A DNA stretch of 64,000 nt from Anaerolineales bacterium (GCA_016927115.1 JAFGNH010000114.1:1-64000); one strand, 5' to 3'. Positions 44,816-54,860 are shown, counted from the stretch's first letter. The notes: a model not told the origin generated them from the sequence alone. A program made the numbers and translations.

Positions 44816-45235
44816 ATGAAAAGCTATCGCAAAGAACTCTGGTTTGAAATACCCACCCGGAGAGAATTCCGCAATATCACCCCACAGGTTCGCCAGTGTT
44901 TGCAGGAAAGCGGCATCCAGGAAGGCCTGATGCTGGTAAACGCAATGCACATCACCGCATCTGTCTACATTAACGACAATGAATCCGGCCTGATACAGGA
45001 TTATGAAAATTGGTTGGAGGAACTGGCCCCACACGCCCCGATCAGCCAGTACCAGCACAACCGCACCGGGGAAGATAATGGTGATGCGCATCTCAAACGC
45101 CAGATTATGGGACGCGAGGTAGTCGTTGCAGTAACTGAAGGAAAGCTCGACTTCGGCCCCTGGGAACAGATCTTTTACGCTGAGTTCGACGGCCGGCGCC
45201 GAAAGCGAGTGCTTGTAAAGATCATCGGCGAATAA
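44816..45235 (+). CDS. YjbQ/UPF0047 family protein
   Basis: 139 residues, full length for the family. Conserved pieces: [68 protein letters not shown] and [20 protein letters not shown]. YjbQ proteins are small trimeric metal-binding proteins with weak thiamine-phosphate synthase activity; their cellular role is not settled. GGAGG lies before the ATG. Probably cotranscribed with the phosphoribosyltransferase gene 60 bases downstream. Confidence 0.9.
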   Translation: MKSYRKELWFEIPTRREFRNITPQVRQCLQESGIQEGLMLVNAMHITASVYINDNESGLIQDYENWLEELAPHAPISQYQHNRTGEDNGDAHLKRQIMGREVVVAVTEGKLDFGPWEQIFYAEFDGRRRKRVLVKIIGE

Positions 45236-45295
45236 AACCCGCAGGCTTGACAGAAGCCGGATCCAGACTAACAATACCGGTACACGGAGGCAGGC

Positions 45296-46867
45296 ATGAA
45301 CACCAGACAGCGGCGGATCGCCGAAGGCGCTCTTTTCACCGACCAATACCAGCTGACAATGGCACAGCTCTACTACCGTTTCGGGCTGCATGAAACCCCG
45401 GCTCAATTTGATCATTTTTTCCGCAGTTATCCCGAATACGGCATGCATAAAGCAGGCTTCTGTATTAATGCTGGATTGGATACGCTGCTGGATTGGATCA
45501 GGGAAGCACGCTTCGGGGATGAAGAAATCAATCTGCTTCGCTCCCAGACCGGCCAGAGTGGGGAACGCCTGTTCAAGGATGATTTCCTGACCTGGCTCCA
45601 GAACAACGGCAGCTTCGAAACACTGAACCTGCGCTCTATCCCGGAAGGCCGGGTCATTCACCCCAATGTTCCTGTCAATATTGTCCAGGGGCCGCTGGCA
45701 CTTGCCCAGATTCTGGAAACCCCCTTGCTCAATCAACTGAATTATCAGATCCTGATTGCCACAAAAGCCGCCCGCATCCGCCAGAGTGGAAACTGCCAGC
45801 TGCTGATGGAGTTCGGTATGCGACGCGGGCAGGGAAAGGGCGTCAATGAGGGTGCAAGAGCTGCCCTGATCGGGGGCGCAGATTTCACATCCAATACCGG
45901 TATCTCCCATGTATTGGGCTTCCCGCCAAAAGGAACACATGCCCACAGTCTTGTCCAGGCGTTCCTTGCTCTGGGTCAGACAGAGCTGGATGCCTTCAGA
46001 GCCTATGCCGATGTCTACCCGGACGACTGCCTTCTTCTGGTAGACACTATTGACACACTTGAAAGCGGCATTCCCAATGCGATCACCGTTTTCGAGGAAC
46101 TCAAACGGAAAGGCCACAAGCCGATCGGTATCCGGCTTGATTCCGGCGATCTGGCTCATCTCAGCATCCATGCCTGCCAGATGCTCGACCAGTCCGGCTT
46201 TCCCGAAGTTTCGATTGTGCTCAGCAACCAGCTCGATGAACTGGTTATCTGGCAGATCATCCGCCAGATCCGTGAAGAAGCACCGCAATATGGCCTCGAT
46301 CCGGACCAGGTAATCAAACGGCTGGCCTATGGGGTGGGCACTCGACTGATTACCTCCGCTGGCAACTGTGCCCTCGATGGGGTCTACAAAATGGTTGCCA
46401 TCAGGAAAGACCAGCAGTGGAAACCAGCAATCAAGATCTCTGAAAATCCGGATAAGATCCCTAATCCCGGTAATAAGCATGTCTGGCGTATTTATGATGA
46501 GCGCGGTTATGCAACTGCTGACCTGCTCAGTCTGAGCGATGAGGAGTTGAAAAAGCAGGATCCAATTGTGCTGCGCCATCCGATAAATCCACACCAGTAT
46601 CGAAAAATCCCTGCCAGTGAGATTACTCGTATCGAACCCCTGCTGGTAGATGTTCTTCTAGATGGCGAGATGGTCCATCAAGCACCCTCGATCGAAGAGA
46701 TGCGTGAGGTGCGCCAGAAAGATCTTGAGCAGTTCGATCCCGGAGTACGCCGGATCATGAACCCGCACATTTATCATGTCTCGCTCACTCAAAAGCTGTG
46801 GGATCTCAAGCAGGAGCTTATCAGGGAGACTCTTGCGAATGGTGGCTCCAATCACATCCTGCCGTGA
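45296..46867 (+). CDS. pncB: Nicotinate phosphoribosyltransferase
   Basis: 523 residues. Catalyses formation of nicotinate mononucleotide from nicotinate and PRPP in NAD salvage. Family motifs: [17 protein letters not shown] near the N-terminus, [42 protein letters not shown] (phosphorylated histidine region), [12 protein letters not shown] and [21 protein letters not shown] precedes the ATG. The protein is longer than many PncB forms because of a C-terminal extension (from about residue 440). Confidence 0.93.
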   Translation: MNTRQRRIAEGALFTDQYQLTMAQLYYRFGLHETPAQFDHFFRSYPEYGMHKAGFCINAGLDTLLDWIREARFGDEEINLLRSQTGQSGERLFKDDFLTWLQNNGSFETLNLRSIPEGRVIHPNVPVNIVQGPLALAQILETPLLNQLNYQILIATKAARIRQSGNCQLLMEFGMRRGQGKGVNEGARAALIGGADFTSNTGISHVLGFPPKGTHAHSLVQAFLALGQTELDAFRAYADVYPDDCLLLVDTIDTLESGIPNAITVFEELKRKGHKPIGIRLDSGDLAHLSIHACQMLDQSGFPEVSIVLSNQLDELVIWQIIRQIREEAPQYGLDPDQVIKRLAYGVGTRLITSAGNCALDGVYKMVAIRKDQQWKPAIKISENPDKIPNPGNKHVWRIYDERGYATADLLSLSDEELKKQDPIVLRHPINPHQYRKIPASEITRIEPLLVDVLLDGEMVHQAPSIEEMREVRQKDLEQFDPGVRRIMNPHIYHVSLTQKLWDLKQELIRETLANGGSNHILP

Positions 46868-46983
46868 GCTGCAGGCTCCCTTCCCCCATGCAGGTTGTGG
46901 ACAAACCCCACCGTTTGCCTGCCCACCCCGGGGGAATGAAATCCGGTATGCTGTTCGCATACTCAGTCTGCTGCGTGGAAACC

Positions 46984-48432
46984 TCAGGAAGAAAAAGACG
47001 GTTTAAGGAAGCACATCGTTATCGCGGAACCCGATTCCTGGCCGCTCTTTATCGTGATCGTTCCCCCCATTCCCTCCACCAGCGACCTGGCAATCGGCAG
47101 CCCCAGGCCAAAGCCGGCTGTTTCCCGGTTGTCTTCCGTGCGATAAAAACGCTCAAAAACATGTTCCATCTTGTCAGCCGGGATCCCCGGTCCATCATCG
47201 CGGACACATACTTCTATCTGTGAGCCTGCCTCTTCAACAGCGATCCGGATCCCCCCTTCAGAGTGCTTCAACGCATTATCAAGCAGTATCACCATCACTT
47301 GTTTGATTGCATCACGATCCCCCAGCACAGACACATCGACCGGATTCTTCAGTTTAATCGACCTATCCGGATCCAGATGGTGAGCCTGCCGGATGGTCTC
47401 TTCAAGCACTGGATTCAGCAGCAGCGGCTCCCTGACAAGGCTTCTACCCGCATCAGCTCGCGCGAGCTGCAGCAGATCGTTTACCAGCCGGATCAACCGG
47501 TCGCTTTCATCAACCATATCGATGAGAATATCCGCCTGCTCTTCTGCGGATGCCGGGGGGTTGCGGCCCAACAATCCCAGATTGCCGCGCAGGGTGGTGA
47601 GTGGTGTGCGCAGCTCATGGGATACATCAGCTACAAAATCCCGCTGCATCTGGAGTGCATGTTCCACTTTCTGGTATGCCTCCTGCAAGCCGGAAAGCAT
47701 CTGATTAAAAGTTGCAGCAAGGCGCCCAACCTCATCCTGAGGGCCGGTGTAATCAACTCTGCGGGTAAAATCTCTTTCCTCACCGATCTCCTGAGCTGTT
47801 TTTGTCATACGGTGGATCGGCCGCAAGGTCAACCCGGACATGGCCCAGCCGGCACCGAAAGCGATCAGTATGGTCAGCAGGCTGGCGATGCCCATGGTTG
47901 CCGCCAGGGATTGAAGGGTACGGTCACGTTCTGTCAGAGAGCGAGCCACCTGGAGAATCAAAACCGTTTCATTCTGCTGCACGATCGGCCGGCTGTAGAT
48001 CAGCATATGCTCACCGGAGACGGTGCTCTCCTCCCACCACGCCTTTTGAGTTTGCAGTTCTGCCAACCCCTCTTCGCTCAATGGAAGTGCGTCTTCCACT
48101 CGCCCGAACGGACTTGCAACCAGGTTTCCCTCCGCATCAAGGACGCGCGCTATTTCCCGCTCGCGCAGATTGCGGAATGCCTGGTCATTGGAAAATTCGT
48201 CAAAAGCCTGTGGGGGCGGCGGATCTCGCTGGATATGATCCTGCATCGGAATTTCAGAGTCCATATGGATGGCAGCGTCAACGAGTTTCTCACTGCTCTG
48301 GCTGAGATCAGCTTTTAATGCATCAAGCGTATTTTGTGACTGGATCGAATACAGAGCCACACCGATAATAATCAGGGTCAGGGAAAGGATAAAGCTGTAC
48401 AGCAGGGTAAGACGCAGCCGGATAGACATCAT
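46984..48432 (-). CDS. Two-component sensor histidine kinase
   Basis: 482 residues. Layout: membrane helix (about 8-28), an extracytoplasmic sensor of ~130 residues, a second helix (about 178-200), HAMP (LRPIHRMTKTAQEI), HisKA with VADVSHELRTPLTTLRGN, N-box LLDNALKHSEGG, G1 DDGPGIPADKMEHVFERFYR and G2 GFGLGLPIARSLVEGMGG. It resembles MprB/ArlS-type kinases. It overlaps the response regulator gene by 4 bases (ATGA) and is transcribed away from the VTC array. Signal unknown. Confidence 0.93.
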   Translation of the reverse strand: MMSIRLRLTLLYSFILSLTLIIIGVALYSIQSQNTLDALKADLSQSSEKLVDAAIHMDSEIPMQDHIQRDPPPPQAFDEFSNDQAFRNLREREIARVLDAEGNLVASPFGRVEDALPLSEEGLAELQTQKAWWEESTVSGEHMLIYSRPIVQQNETVLILQVARSLTERDRTLQSLAATMGIASLLTILIAFGAGWAMSGLTLRPIHRMTKTAQEIGEERDFTRRVDYTGPQDEVGRLAATFNQMLSGLQEAYQKVEHALQMQRDFVADVSHELRTPLTTLRGNLGLLGRNPPASAEEQADILIDMVDESDRLIRLVNDLLQLARADAGRSLVREPLLLNPVLEETIRQAHHLDPDRSIKLKNPVDVSVLGDRDAIKQVMVILLDNALKHSEGGIRIAVEEAGSQIEVCVRDDGPGIPADKMEHVFERFYRTEDNRETAGFGLGLPIARSLVEGMGGTITIKSGQESGSAITMCFLKPSFSS

Positions 48433-49118
48433 TCCTCCCGCAGTACGTAGCCAATACCGCGCACTGTCTGGATCAGCCGCGGGCTGCCATCTGCCTCGAG
48501 CTTCTTCCGCAGATACCCTATGTAGATTTCCAGTACATTATCATCCCCGCCGAAATCATATCCCCATACTTCGTTCAGGATTTGCTTTCGCTCCAGTACC
48601 TGGCGTGGATGGCGAAGCAGCATGTGCAGCAGGTTAAACTCGGTTACGGTGAGGGAAAGGGCTGTCTCACCACACATCGCCTCCCGGGTTGTCGGGTCGA
48701 GCCATAAGTCACCATAGGAAGCCTTCTGGTTTTCCGGTTTTGCCTCCACACGCCGCAGCAAGGCATGCACCCGTGCAACGAGCTCGGCCGGGGCGAAAGG
48801 TTTTACCAGGTAATCATCCGCCCCACTTTCAAGCCCTTCTACCCGATTCTCAACAGCGTCGCGCGCTGTCAACATAAGAATCATGGTTTGATCGCCTTCA
48901 CTGCGCAGGCGCTGGACAAAGTGGATACCGTCCATTTTGGGCATTTTCCAATCCACAATTACCAGATCAGGTTCGTTCGCAGAAACAAGCGGGAGTGCTT
49001 CCAGCCCATTGGTCGCAGTATAAACGGTCAGATTCTCATACGCCAGTGTACGCTGGAGCATCTTTAATAATTTCGGGTCATCATCAACTATCAGTACCGC
49101 AGGCATTCGTTTTCCCAT
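48429..49118 (-). CDS. OmpR/PhoB-type response regulator
   Basis: 229 residues. The receiver domain has the acidic pair (VDDD), the phosphorylation site in LVIVDWKMPKMDG, the Thr in MLTARDA and the Lys in YLVKPFAPAEL. The C-terminal winged helix has EFNLLHMLLRHPRQVLERKQILNEVWGY and a TVRGIGYVLR end. The start may be the ATG at 49118 or the one at 49106 (MPAVLIVDDD); neither has a clear ribosome-binding site. CTGTGAA repeats lie 40 bases upstream, suggesting autoregulation. Confidence 0.93.
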   Translation of the reverse strand: MGKRMPAVLIVDDDPKLLKMLQRTLAYENLTVYTATNGLEALPLVSANEPDLVIVDWKMPKMDGIHFVQRLRSEGDQTMILMLTARDAVENRVEGLESGADDYLVKPFAPAELVARVHALLRRVEAKPENQKASYGDLWLDPTTREAMCGETALSLTVTEFNLLHMLLRHPRQVLERKQILNEVWGYDFGGDDNVLEIYIGYLRKKLEADGSPRLIQTVRGIGYVLREE

Positions 49119-49157
49119 TTTTTCATAGTATCACAACCCATACTCTAATGGAGCTTC

Positions 49158-49212
49158 CTGTGAAAATGCTGTGAACGCAGCCCCCGCAGCCATTTTCTCA
49201 ACATATTCACAG
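49158..49212. promoter_or_regulatory. CTGTGAA direct repeats, candidate response-regulator boxes (RR side)
   Basis: CTGTGAA at 49158-49164 and again at 49169-49175 are spaced exactly 11 bases, the spacing of PhoB/OmpR-class tandem half-sites. A third copy in reverse (TTCACAG) is at 49206-49212. They lie between the response regulator start and the middle of the divergent intergenic region. Confidence 0.45.
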
Positions 49213-49446
49213 CTTCCTCAAAGATTTCCTCAGTCTACCCGTATATTATCAGCGCCAGGTGAAAGCCCTGGTAGATGCAGCCCTGCTGGCCGGAGCGTCC
49301 TGACTCGGCCATAGAAATGCTCCCTTCATTAAAAGGTATACAAACGGCGGAACCCTTTCTATACAAATTTTCAAGTGCAGAACAACTTCTCCCTGCAGGA
49401 TCCGGGAGTTGTTCTTACTCTCAAGCAAAGGTTCTTTTTCTCAGCA

Positions 49447-49493
49447 TTTCCACAGGCTTTTCTTGGGTTTCTCACAGTGTTGAGGACTAGACT
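49447..49493 (+). promoter_or_regulatory. Candidate activated promoter of the VTC array
   Basis: TTTCCACAG (49447-49455) and TTTCTCACAG (49468-49477) place CACAG 22 bases apart; both are reverse-strand variants of the CTGTGA boxes at 49158. A -10-like TAGACT at 49488-49493 begins 10 bases after the second box, and there is no good -35 hexamer, as in PhoB-type activated promoters. The remaining intergenic bases (49213-49446) show no gene. Confidence 0.4.
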
Positions 49494-49516
49494 TTGGTCT
49501 GAAGAAAGGGAGAACT

Positions 49517-50353
49517 ATGAATAACGCAGAAAACAACATCCGTAAATTCAACCGATTTGAATTGAAGTACGTGATCACATTACGGCAGGCCGAACGTTTC
49601 AAGGCCAGCCTGCCTAACTTCATGGACCCGGATAGTCAGGGCTGGGGCGGCCGGTACACCCTCAGCAGCCTGTATTATGACTCACCCGGCCTGCGCTGCT
49701 ACCACGAGAAGGAAAACGGGCTGCGTTTCCGGCGAAAGCTCCGGATCCGCCATTATGTAACCAACGGACCACTGACTGAGCAATCACCGGTTTTTATCGA
49801 GATCAAACAACGTGTCGATCGGGTCACCCAGAAACGGCGGGTTTCTCTGCCATACGGCGATGCCCTGCGCCTCTGTAATGACCGCCGGATGCCCGACTTC
49901 TCAGCAGAGCAGCCCTTTTTCGATGAAGTCTATGCTTTCCTCTGGCAGTACAACCTGCGGCCGATGAGTATCGTCCGCTACGATCGGCAGGCTTTTACAG
50001 GAACAGCTTATGATCCCGGCCTTCGGGTCACATTCGATACGTCGCTGACTTTCCAGCCCAACCGGCTGCGGTTGCATGAGGACGCCACTACCATGCCGAT
50101 CCTGCCGCCGAACCAGGTGGTAATGGAGATCAAGATCAACGAACGGATGCCTTACTGGCTGACTAATATGATTGCGGATCACAACCTTGAACTGATGCGG
50201 ATCAGCAAATACTGCCGCAGTATAGAAGCGGCCAGCAATATCCCTGCATTAAAGTGGCGTTGGCTGCCCGCTGAAAATTCTGAAGACGTACTGTCTTCCA
50301 CCCTGTCTGTGTTCAGCACGCTGAGACAGAGAATGGGTATCCAGAGCCTGTAA
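49517..50353 (+). CDS. VTC-domain polyphosphate polymerase-like protein
   Basis: 278 residues, CYTH/VTC fold. NKFNRFELKYVI-type start (RKFNRFELKYVI), then LSSLYYDSPGLRCYHEKENGLRFRRKLRIRHY, VFIEIKQRVDRVTQKRRV and VVMEIKINERMPYW, giving the basic and acidic tunnel residues of this superfamily. Yeast VTC4 makes polyphosphate from ATP; the activity of bacterial homologs in this array is less certain. First gene of the VTC-DUF4956-CotH-Cthe_2159-like array. AAAGGGAG precedes the ATG. Confidence 0.87.
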   Translation: MNNAENNIRKFNRFELKYVITLRQAERFKASLPNFMDPDSQGWGGRYTLSSLYYDSPGLRCYHEKENGLRFRRKLRIRHYVTNGPLTEQSPVFIEIKQRVDRVTQKRRVSLPYGDALRLCNDRRMPDFSAEQPFFDEVYAFLWQYNLRPMSIVRYDRQAFTGTAYDPGLRVTFDTSLTFQPNRLRLHEDATTMPILPPNQVVMEIKINERMPYWLTNMIADHNLELMRISKYCRSIEAASNIPALKWRWLPAENSEDVLSSTLSVFSTLRQRMGIQSL

Positions 50354-50388
50354 CAACGAATTAAATTAACCGGATTTGGAGGTTTTCC

Positions 50389-51069
50389 ATGGATGTTTTC
50401 AACATTACCGATCTTACCAGTGAATTCACCGTGCTGGATGTTGTCCTTGTACTCACGCTTAGCTTCCTGCTGAGCGCATTTATCGGCTGGATCTACCAGC
50501 ACACCCACCGCGGCACTTCATACACACAGAGTTTTGTCTTCACACTCGTAATGAATGGGATGATTGTCGCCCTGGTTATGCTCATCGTCGGCTCCAATAT
50601 CGCCCGTGCCTTTTCGCTGGTTGGTGCACTTTCGATCATCCGTTTTCGTAACGCAGTCAAAGAGACGCGCGATGTCGGCTTTATCTTTTTCACCATGGCA
50701 ATCGGGATGGCAGTCGGAACCCGCTTCTACCTGCTTGCGATCATCGCTGCCGTAGTGATCAGCCTGGTGGTCCTCCTGATGACCCGCCTGGATTGGTTCG
50801 CACATGAAAATGCATCTCAAATCCTGCGAGTACAGGTGCCGGAAGGTACTCCTTTTGAAACTCTTTTTGATCCAGTGTTTTATCGATACACGAGTGTTTC
50901 AGATTTGATCAGTGTGGATACTGTCCAGAACGGCTCACTGATCGAACTGGTTTACAACATCGCCACGAGAAAATCTGTCCGCATGCAGGATTTCCTGCAG
51001 GAACTCAAAAAGCTGAATGGTGACCATAAAGTTACATTGATCACCGGCTACAACACGACCGACCTTTAG
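50389..51069 (+). CDS. DUF4956 membrane protein
   Basis: 226 residues. Four hydrophobic helices in the first ~130 residues, including IARAFSLVGALSIIRFRNAVKETRDVGFIFFTMAIGMAVGTRF, which is the DUF4956 signature region. A soluble C-terminal domain follows (about 140-226). Function unknown, but genes of this family recurrently follow VTC-domain genes. Spacing of 35 bases and a GGAGG-type site before the ATG indicate cotranscription. Confidence 0.87.
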   Translation: MDVFNITDLTSEFTVLDVVLVLTLSFLLSAFIGWIYQHTHRGTSYTQSFVFTLVMNGMIVALVMLIVGSNIARAFSLVGALSIIRFRNAVKETRDVGFIFFTMAIGMAVGTRFYLLAIIAAVVISLVVLLMTRLDWFAHENASQILRVQVPEGTPFETLFDPVFYRYTSVSDLISVDTVQNGSLIELVYNIATRKSVRMQDFLQELKKLNGDHKVTLITGYNTTDL

Positions 51070-51084
51070 CGTGGAGGAACTATT

Positions 51085-51195
51085 ATGACCCTGAAACTAA
51101 AACGAAATTTACCGTATGTACTGCTTCTTGTCAGCCTGCTTTCATTACTGGTTCTGGCTGCAGGCAGCTGCCCAATAACAGCCTTTACTATATAA
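51085..51195 (+). CDS. Small hydrophobic lipopeptide
   Basis: 36 residues: MTLKLKRNLPY, a hydrophobic core with LLLVSLLSLLVLAAGSC, then a short tail PITAFTI. The Cys after LAAGS resembles a lipobox (a fair, not perfect, match), so the mature product would be only ~8 residues. GTGGAGG lies 7 bases before the ATG. It fits exactly between the DUF4956 and CotH genes. It could be a real small envelope peptide or a truncated lipoprotein gene. Confidence 0.5.
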   Translation: MTLKLKRNLPYVLLLVSLLSLLVLAAGSCPITAFTI

Positions 51196-51207
51196 ATGGA
51201 GTTAATC

Positions 51208-52896
51208 ATGAAGAAACTGATCACAAACCTTACCCTGATATTTCTGATAGCAGTGATGACCGGATGTGCTGGGACCACCGCGGCCGCTGAGACCGATGCA
51301 CTATCTACTATCGCTCAGGATCAGGAATACACCACAACTGCAGCAGATGAAGAAAGCCCTGCTGCACTTATCTCAGAGACATCCACAGCAGATACAAGCG
51401 ACGAAGAAGTCTTCCGTCCCGCAAACTGGTCCGAAGAAACGCACAGCAACGACGTCGATTCGAATTACGATGTAGTCTTCCCTGAAAACAAGGTCAACCA
51501 GATCACAATTACGATCGACCCGGCCGATTGGGAAGCGATGCAAGCAAATATGGTGGCGCTTTTCGGCGAACAGGGCAGCAGCGTTGAGCAGAGGGGCGGC
51601 GCTCTTGCGGATGAACAATCCCAATTAGGCGACCGTCCGCTACCTGGCGAAAGAGGTAATAACCAACCACCCGGGGGCTTCAATCCGCCCGTAGACGGTG
51701 AACGCCCCGAAATGGCCGAAGGTGGTATAGGCGGGGACGACGTAACATCCCAAGACCCGATGTGGGTCGAAGCAACGGTTGAGTTCGACGGCAATATCTG
51801 GACGAATGTCGGCGTGCGCTACAAAGGCAACTCATCGCTCAACGGCGGATGGCGCAGCGGTACAACCAAGCTGCCACTTAAGCTCGACTTTGATGAATTT
51901 GAAGACGAATACCCCGAGATCGACAACCAGCGTTTCTACGGCTTCAAGCAGCTTTCGTTGGCTAACGGCTACAATGACACCTCCTTCCTGCGTGACGCAG
52001 CTTCGTCGCAAATTTTGGAGGAAGCTTCGCTGCCCGTCGCCAAGACCGCTTTCTACGAAGTTTTCCTTGATTACGGCGAAGGTCCTGTCTCACTGGGTCT
52101 CTACACCATGATCGAAGTTATCGACGACACCGCTGTCGAGCGTTATTTCGGAGAGGACGAAGGGAACATATACGAAGCCGAAGGCTCGGCAGCGAGCTTT
52201 GCAGCGAACACCTACGACCGGATCGAAGCCAGCTTCCAGAAAGAAAATAACAGCGATTCCGACTGGAGCGACATCGAAGCGCTCTTCGCCGTTTTGCACT
52301 CCAATTTACGCAACGAAGACCCTGCCGCATGGCGTGCCGAACTCGAATCTATTTTCGATGTGGACGATTTCATCGAATGGCTGGCAATTGCAGCCGTCAT
52401 CGAGCATTGGGATTCCTACGGTAACATGGATCACAACTATTACCTGTACAATGACTTCGATACAGGAAAACTGACCTGGATTTCGTGGGATCACAATGAG
52501 ACAATGTCCACAACAGGCATGGGGAGTGGCGCACGAGATAACATCAGGACTGTCGATGGCATCGAAGGTAACGCGCCGAATAACCGCGGAGGTACGAATC
52601 GCACCGTCTCGCTCGATAAATCCGAAATCGGCGATAACTGGCCCCTGATACGCTTCTTGCTCGATGACCCCATCTACTACGAGCTTTATATCAATGATCT
52701 TGCCGAAATCGTCGCAGGTCCTTTCAATCCCGACCACATGGTGGAAACCTATCAAAGCATGGCAGATCTGATTGCTCCCTACGCAGCCGCCGATGTCGGC
52801 GAAGAAGCCTTCAACAACGCGGTTCAACAATTGATCGCCTATGCATATCAGCGAGCCGAAGCAGTCGATGAATTCTTATCCGGTCTTGAAAAATAA
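51208..52896 (+). CDS. CotH kinase-family lipoprotein
   Basis: 562 residues. Signal peptide with lipobox (VMTGCAG), a Thr/Glu-rich linker, then a CotH domain: VGVRYKGNSSLNGGWRSGTTKLPLKLDFDEF, FKQLSLANGYNDTSFLRD, YTMIEVIDDTAVERYFGEDEGNIYEAEG, and YLYNDFDTGKLTWISWDHNETM, the D-H-N-x catalytic segment of CotH-type kinases. A low-complexity insert (GGFNPPVDGERPEM region) lies around 140-185. CotH proteins are atypical protein kinases; here the target may be an exported protein. The ATG at 51208 has TGGAG before it and leads into the signal peptide. Confidence 0.88.
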   Translation: MKKLITNLTLIFLIAVMTGCAGTTAAAETDALSTIAQDQEYTTTAADEESPAALISETSTADTSDEEVFRPANWSEETHSNDVDSNYDVVFPENKVNQITITIDPADWEAMQANMVALFGEQGSSVEQRGGALADEQSQLGDRPLPGERGNNQPPGGFNPPVDGERPEMAEGGIGGDDVTSQDPMWVEATVEFDGNIWTNVGVRYKGNSSLNGGWRSGTTKLPLKLDFDEFEDEYPEIDNQRFYGFKQLSLANGYNDTSFLRDAASSQILEEASLPVAKTAFYEVFLDYGEGPVSLGLYTMIEVIDDTAVERYFGEDEGNIYEAEGSAASFAANTYDRIEASFQKENNSDSDWSDIEALFAVLHSNLRNEDPAAWRAELESIFDVDDFIEWLAIAAVIEHWDSYGNMDHNYYLYNDFDTGKLTWISWDHNETMSTTGMGSGARDNIRTVDGIEGNAPNNRGGTNRTVSLDKSEIGDNWPLIRFLLDDPIYYELYINDLAEIVAGPFNPDHMVETYQSMADLIAPYAAADVGEEAFNNAVQQLIAYAYQRAEAVDEFLSGLEK

Positions 52897-52918
52897 TATA
52901 TTTACTAAAGGAAACTCC

Positions 52919-54796
52919 ATGAAATACAGAACCCTCTTTTACATTTTGATGATTCTGACACTGATACTCAACGCCTGTTCCGGAACTGCTGCCGCAGATT
53001 CCAACACACAGACGGGGGATGGCGCATCGGACTTAACACCACTTGCTGCAGCATCCCAGGAAATGATTGCCATCCCGGTCTCTGCCGACTTCGAAGACGA
53101 CGATTTCGCATCTACCGATGTCGGCGCAACGACCAGCATAACCCTTAAAGGCGATTCGATCGATGCAGCAGGAGCGGGCGTAGAAGTAAATGGCTCTTCC
53201 GCCACCATCACCGCCGCCGGCAGCTACAAAATCAGCGGCATACTCAACGATGGGCAAATTGTCGTAGATACACAGGATTCAGAGAATGTAGTTTTGCTGC
53301 TGGCTGGCGTCGATATCCACAACGAAAGCAGCGCATCGATCTACGTAGCGAACGCCGAGAAGGTGATTATCACGCTCTCCGACGGTACGCAGAACAACAT
53401 CAGCGACGGGGGACGCTACACCAACCTTGACGAGAGCGGCGAACCGAATGCCGCCATTTTCAGCCACGACGACCTGACCATTAACGGTGACGGCGCCCTC
53501 ACTGTGACTGCGAACTATAACAACGGCATCGTTAGCAAAGACGACCTGAAGATCACCGGCGGCATCATCACCGTGACCGCAGTAAATGATGGTATTAAGG
53601 GTAAAGATTCCCTCTCTATTCTCGATGGTACGCTGACTGTTATCGCCGGTGCTGATGGACTTGAAGCCACCAATGCAGATGAATCGGGCAAAGGCTTTAT
53701 CCTGATTGAAGGCGGCACCCTGAATATAACAGCCGCTCTCGATGGGATCCATGCCGAAACAATTCTTCAGATCAATGGCGGAACGGTCGACATTACAACC
53801 GGCGGCGGAACAGTAAATAACAGCACCGATGGCGGCGGTATTTGGGGCGGACGCGGCACGGAGGGCAACACGGATAAACCGGCCGAAAGCGCCAAAGGTC
53901 TGAAGGCAGGGCTGGCGATGACCATCAGTGGAGGTATTTTTACAATCAACTCAGCAGATGACAGCTTGCACAGTAATGGCACTATCACCATCTATGGCGG
54001 GGAAATTACTTTGAGCTCCGGCGACGATGGTATGCATGCTGATTCAGCCCTGACTATTAATGCCGGTACGATCACCATTACCCAATCCTATGAAGGGCTG
54101 GAAAGCGCTGTTATTACCATCAACAACGGGGACGTACACGTGATGGCCAGTGATGACGGCATCAACGCTGGCGGCGGAGCAGATAACTCAGCCGTGGGCG
54201 GACGGCCCGGAGAGAACGCCTTCAATACCTCCGACGGCAGCTGGGTTTATATCAACGGCGGCACCATTTATGTGAATGCCAACGGTGATGGACTCGACAC
54301 CAACGGTTCGTTTGAAATGACAGGCGGAAATGTGATTGTTGATGGCCCGATCAATGATGGAAACGGCCCACTGGATTACATGGGCACCTTCAACATCACC
54401 GGCGGCTTCCTTGTTGCTGTCGGCAGCTCCGGCATGGCCCAGGCTCCCAGCGAGACCTCAAGCCAGTATTCGGTGATGTACAACTTCGACAGCCAGCAGC
54501 CAACCGGCACGATGATTCACATTGAGAGTGATAGCGGTGAAGAAATTCTGACCTATCTGCCTGCGAAATCCTACCAGTCTGTCCTGTTCTCTACAGCAGA
54601 ACTGGAGAATGGCGAAACCTGCGTGATCTATACCGGTGGAAACGCATCCGGAAGCATCACCGACGGCTTATACGCTGACAGCTCCTACACCCCCGGCACC
54701 CAGGTGGCCAGCCTGACCATTTCAAGTATGGTTACTGGCGGCGGAATGTTAAGAGACATGATGGGCGGCGGAAGGCCGGGAGGAGGACGGCACTGA
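52919..54796 (+). CDS. Cthe_2159-like carbohydrate-binding beta-helix lipoprotein
   Basis: 625 residues. Signal peptide with a lipobox (LILNACSG), then a repetitive Gly/Asn/Asp-rich right-handed beta-helix: TINGDGALTVTANYNNGIVSKDDL, ITGGIITVTAVNDGIKGKD, and similar turns with NDGI, DDGM and DDSL motifs through about residue 490. Homologs (Cthe_2159 family) bind acidic polysaccharides and calcium. A C-terminal beta domain and a Gly/Arg-rich tail (GGGRPGGGRH) end the protein. AAAGGAAA lies before the ATG. It is the last gene of the array, followed by a terminator. Confidence 0.85.
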   Translation: MKYRTLFYILMILTLILNACSGTAAADSNTQTGDGASDLTPLAAASQEMIAIPVSADFEDDDFASTDVGATTSITLKGDSIDAAGAGVEVNGSSATITAAGSYKISGILNDGQIVVDTQDSENVVLLLAGVDIHNESSASIYVANAEKVIITLSDGTQNNISDGGRYTNLDESGEPNAAIFSHDDLTINGDGALTVTANYNNGIVSKDDLKITGGIITVTAVNDGIKGKDSLSILDGTLTVIAGADGLEATNADESGKGFILIEGGTLNITAALDGIHAETILQINGGTVDITTGGGTVNNSTDGGGIWGGRGTEGNTDKPAESAKGLKAGLAMTISGGIFTINSADDSLHSNGTITIYGGEITLSSGDDGMHADSALTINAGTITITQSYEGLESAVITINNGDVHVMASDDGINAGGGADNSAVGGRPGENAFNTSDGSWVYINGGTIYVNANGDGLDTNGSFEMTGGNVIVDGPINDGNGPLDYMGTFNITGGFLVAVGSSGMAQAPSETSSQYSVMYNFDSQQPTGTMIHIESDSGEEILTYLPAKSYQSVLFSTAELENGETCVIYTGGNASGSITDGLYADSSYTPGTQVASLTISSMVTGGGMLRDMMGGGRPGGGRH

Positions 54797-54860
54797 GGAT
54801 AACAGGCAAGTATCCAAACAGGATTCCCACCGGCTTGCGTAATAACCTATAAAAACAAAG

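Noticed and set aside
44642-46594. 650-codon open frame on the minus strand
   Set aside because: Almost entirely antisense to the yjbQ-like and pncB genes, which have complete family motifs. The antisense translation has no recognisable features.
47263-48318. 351-codon plus-strand open frame
   Set aside because: Antisense to the sensor kinase gene, with no family signature of its own.
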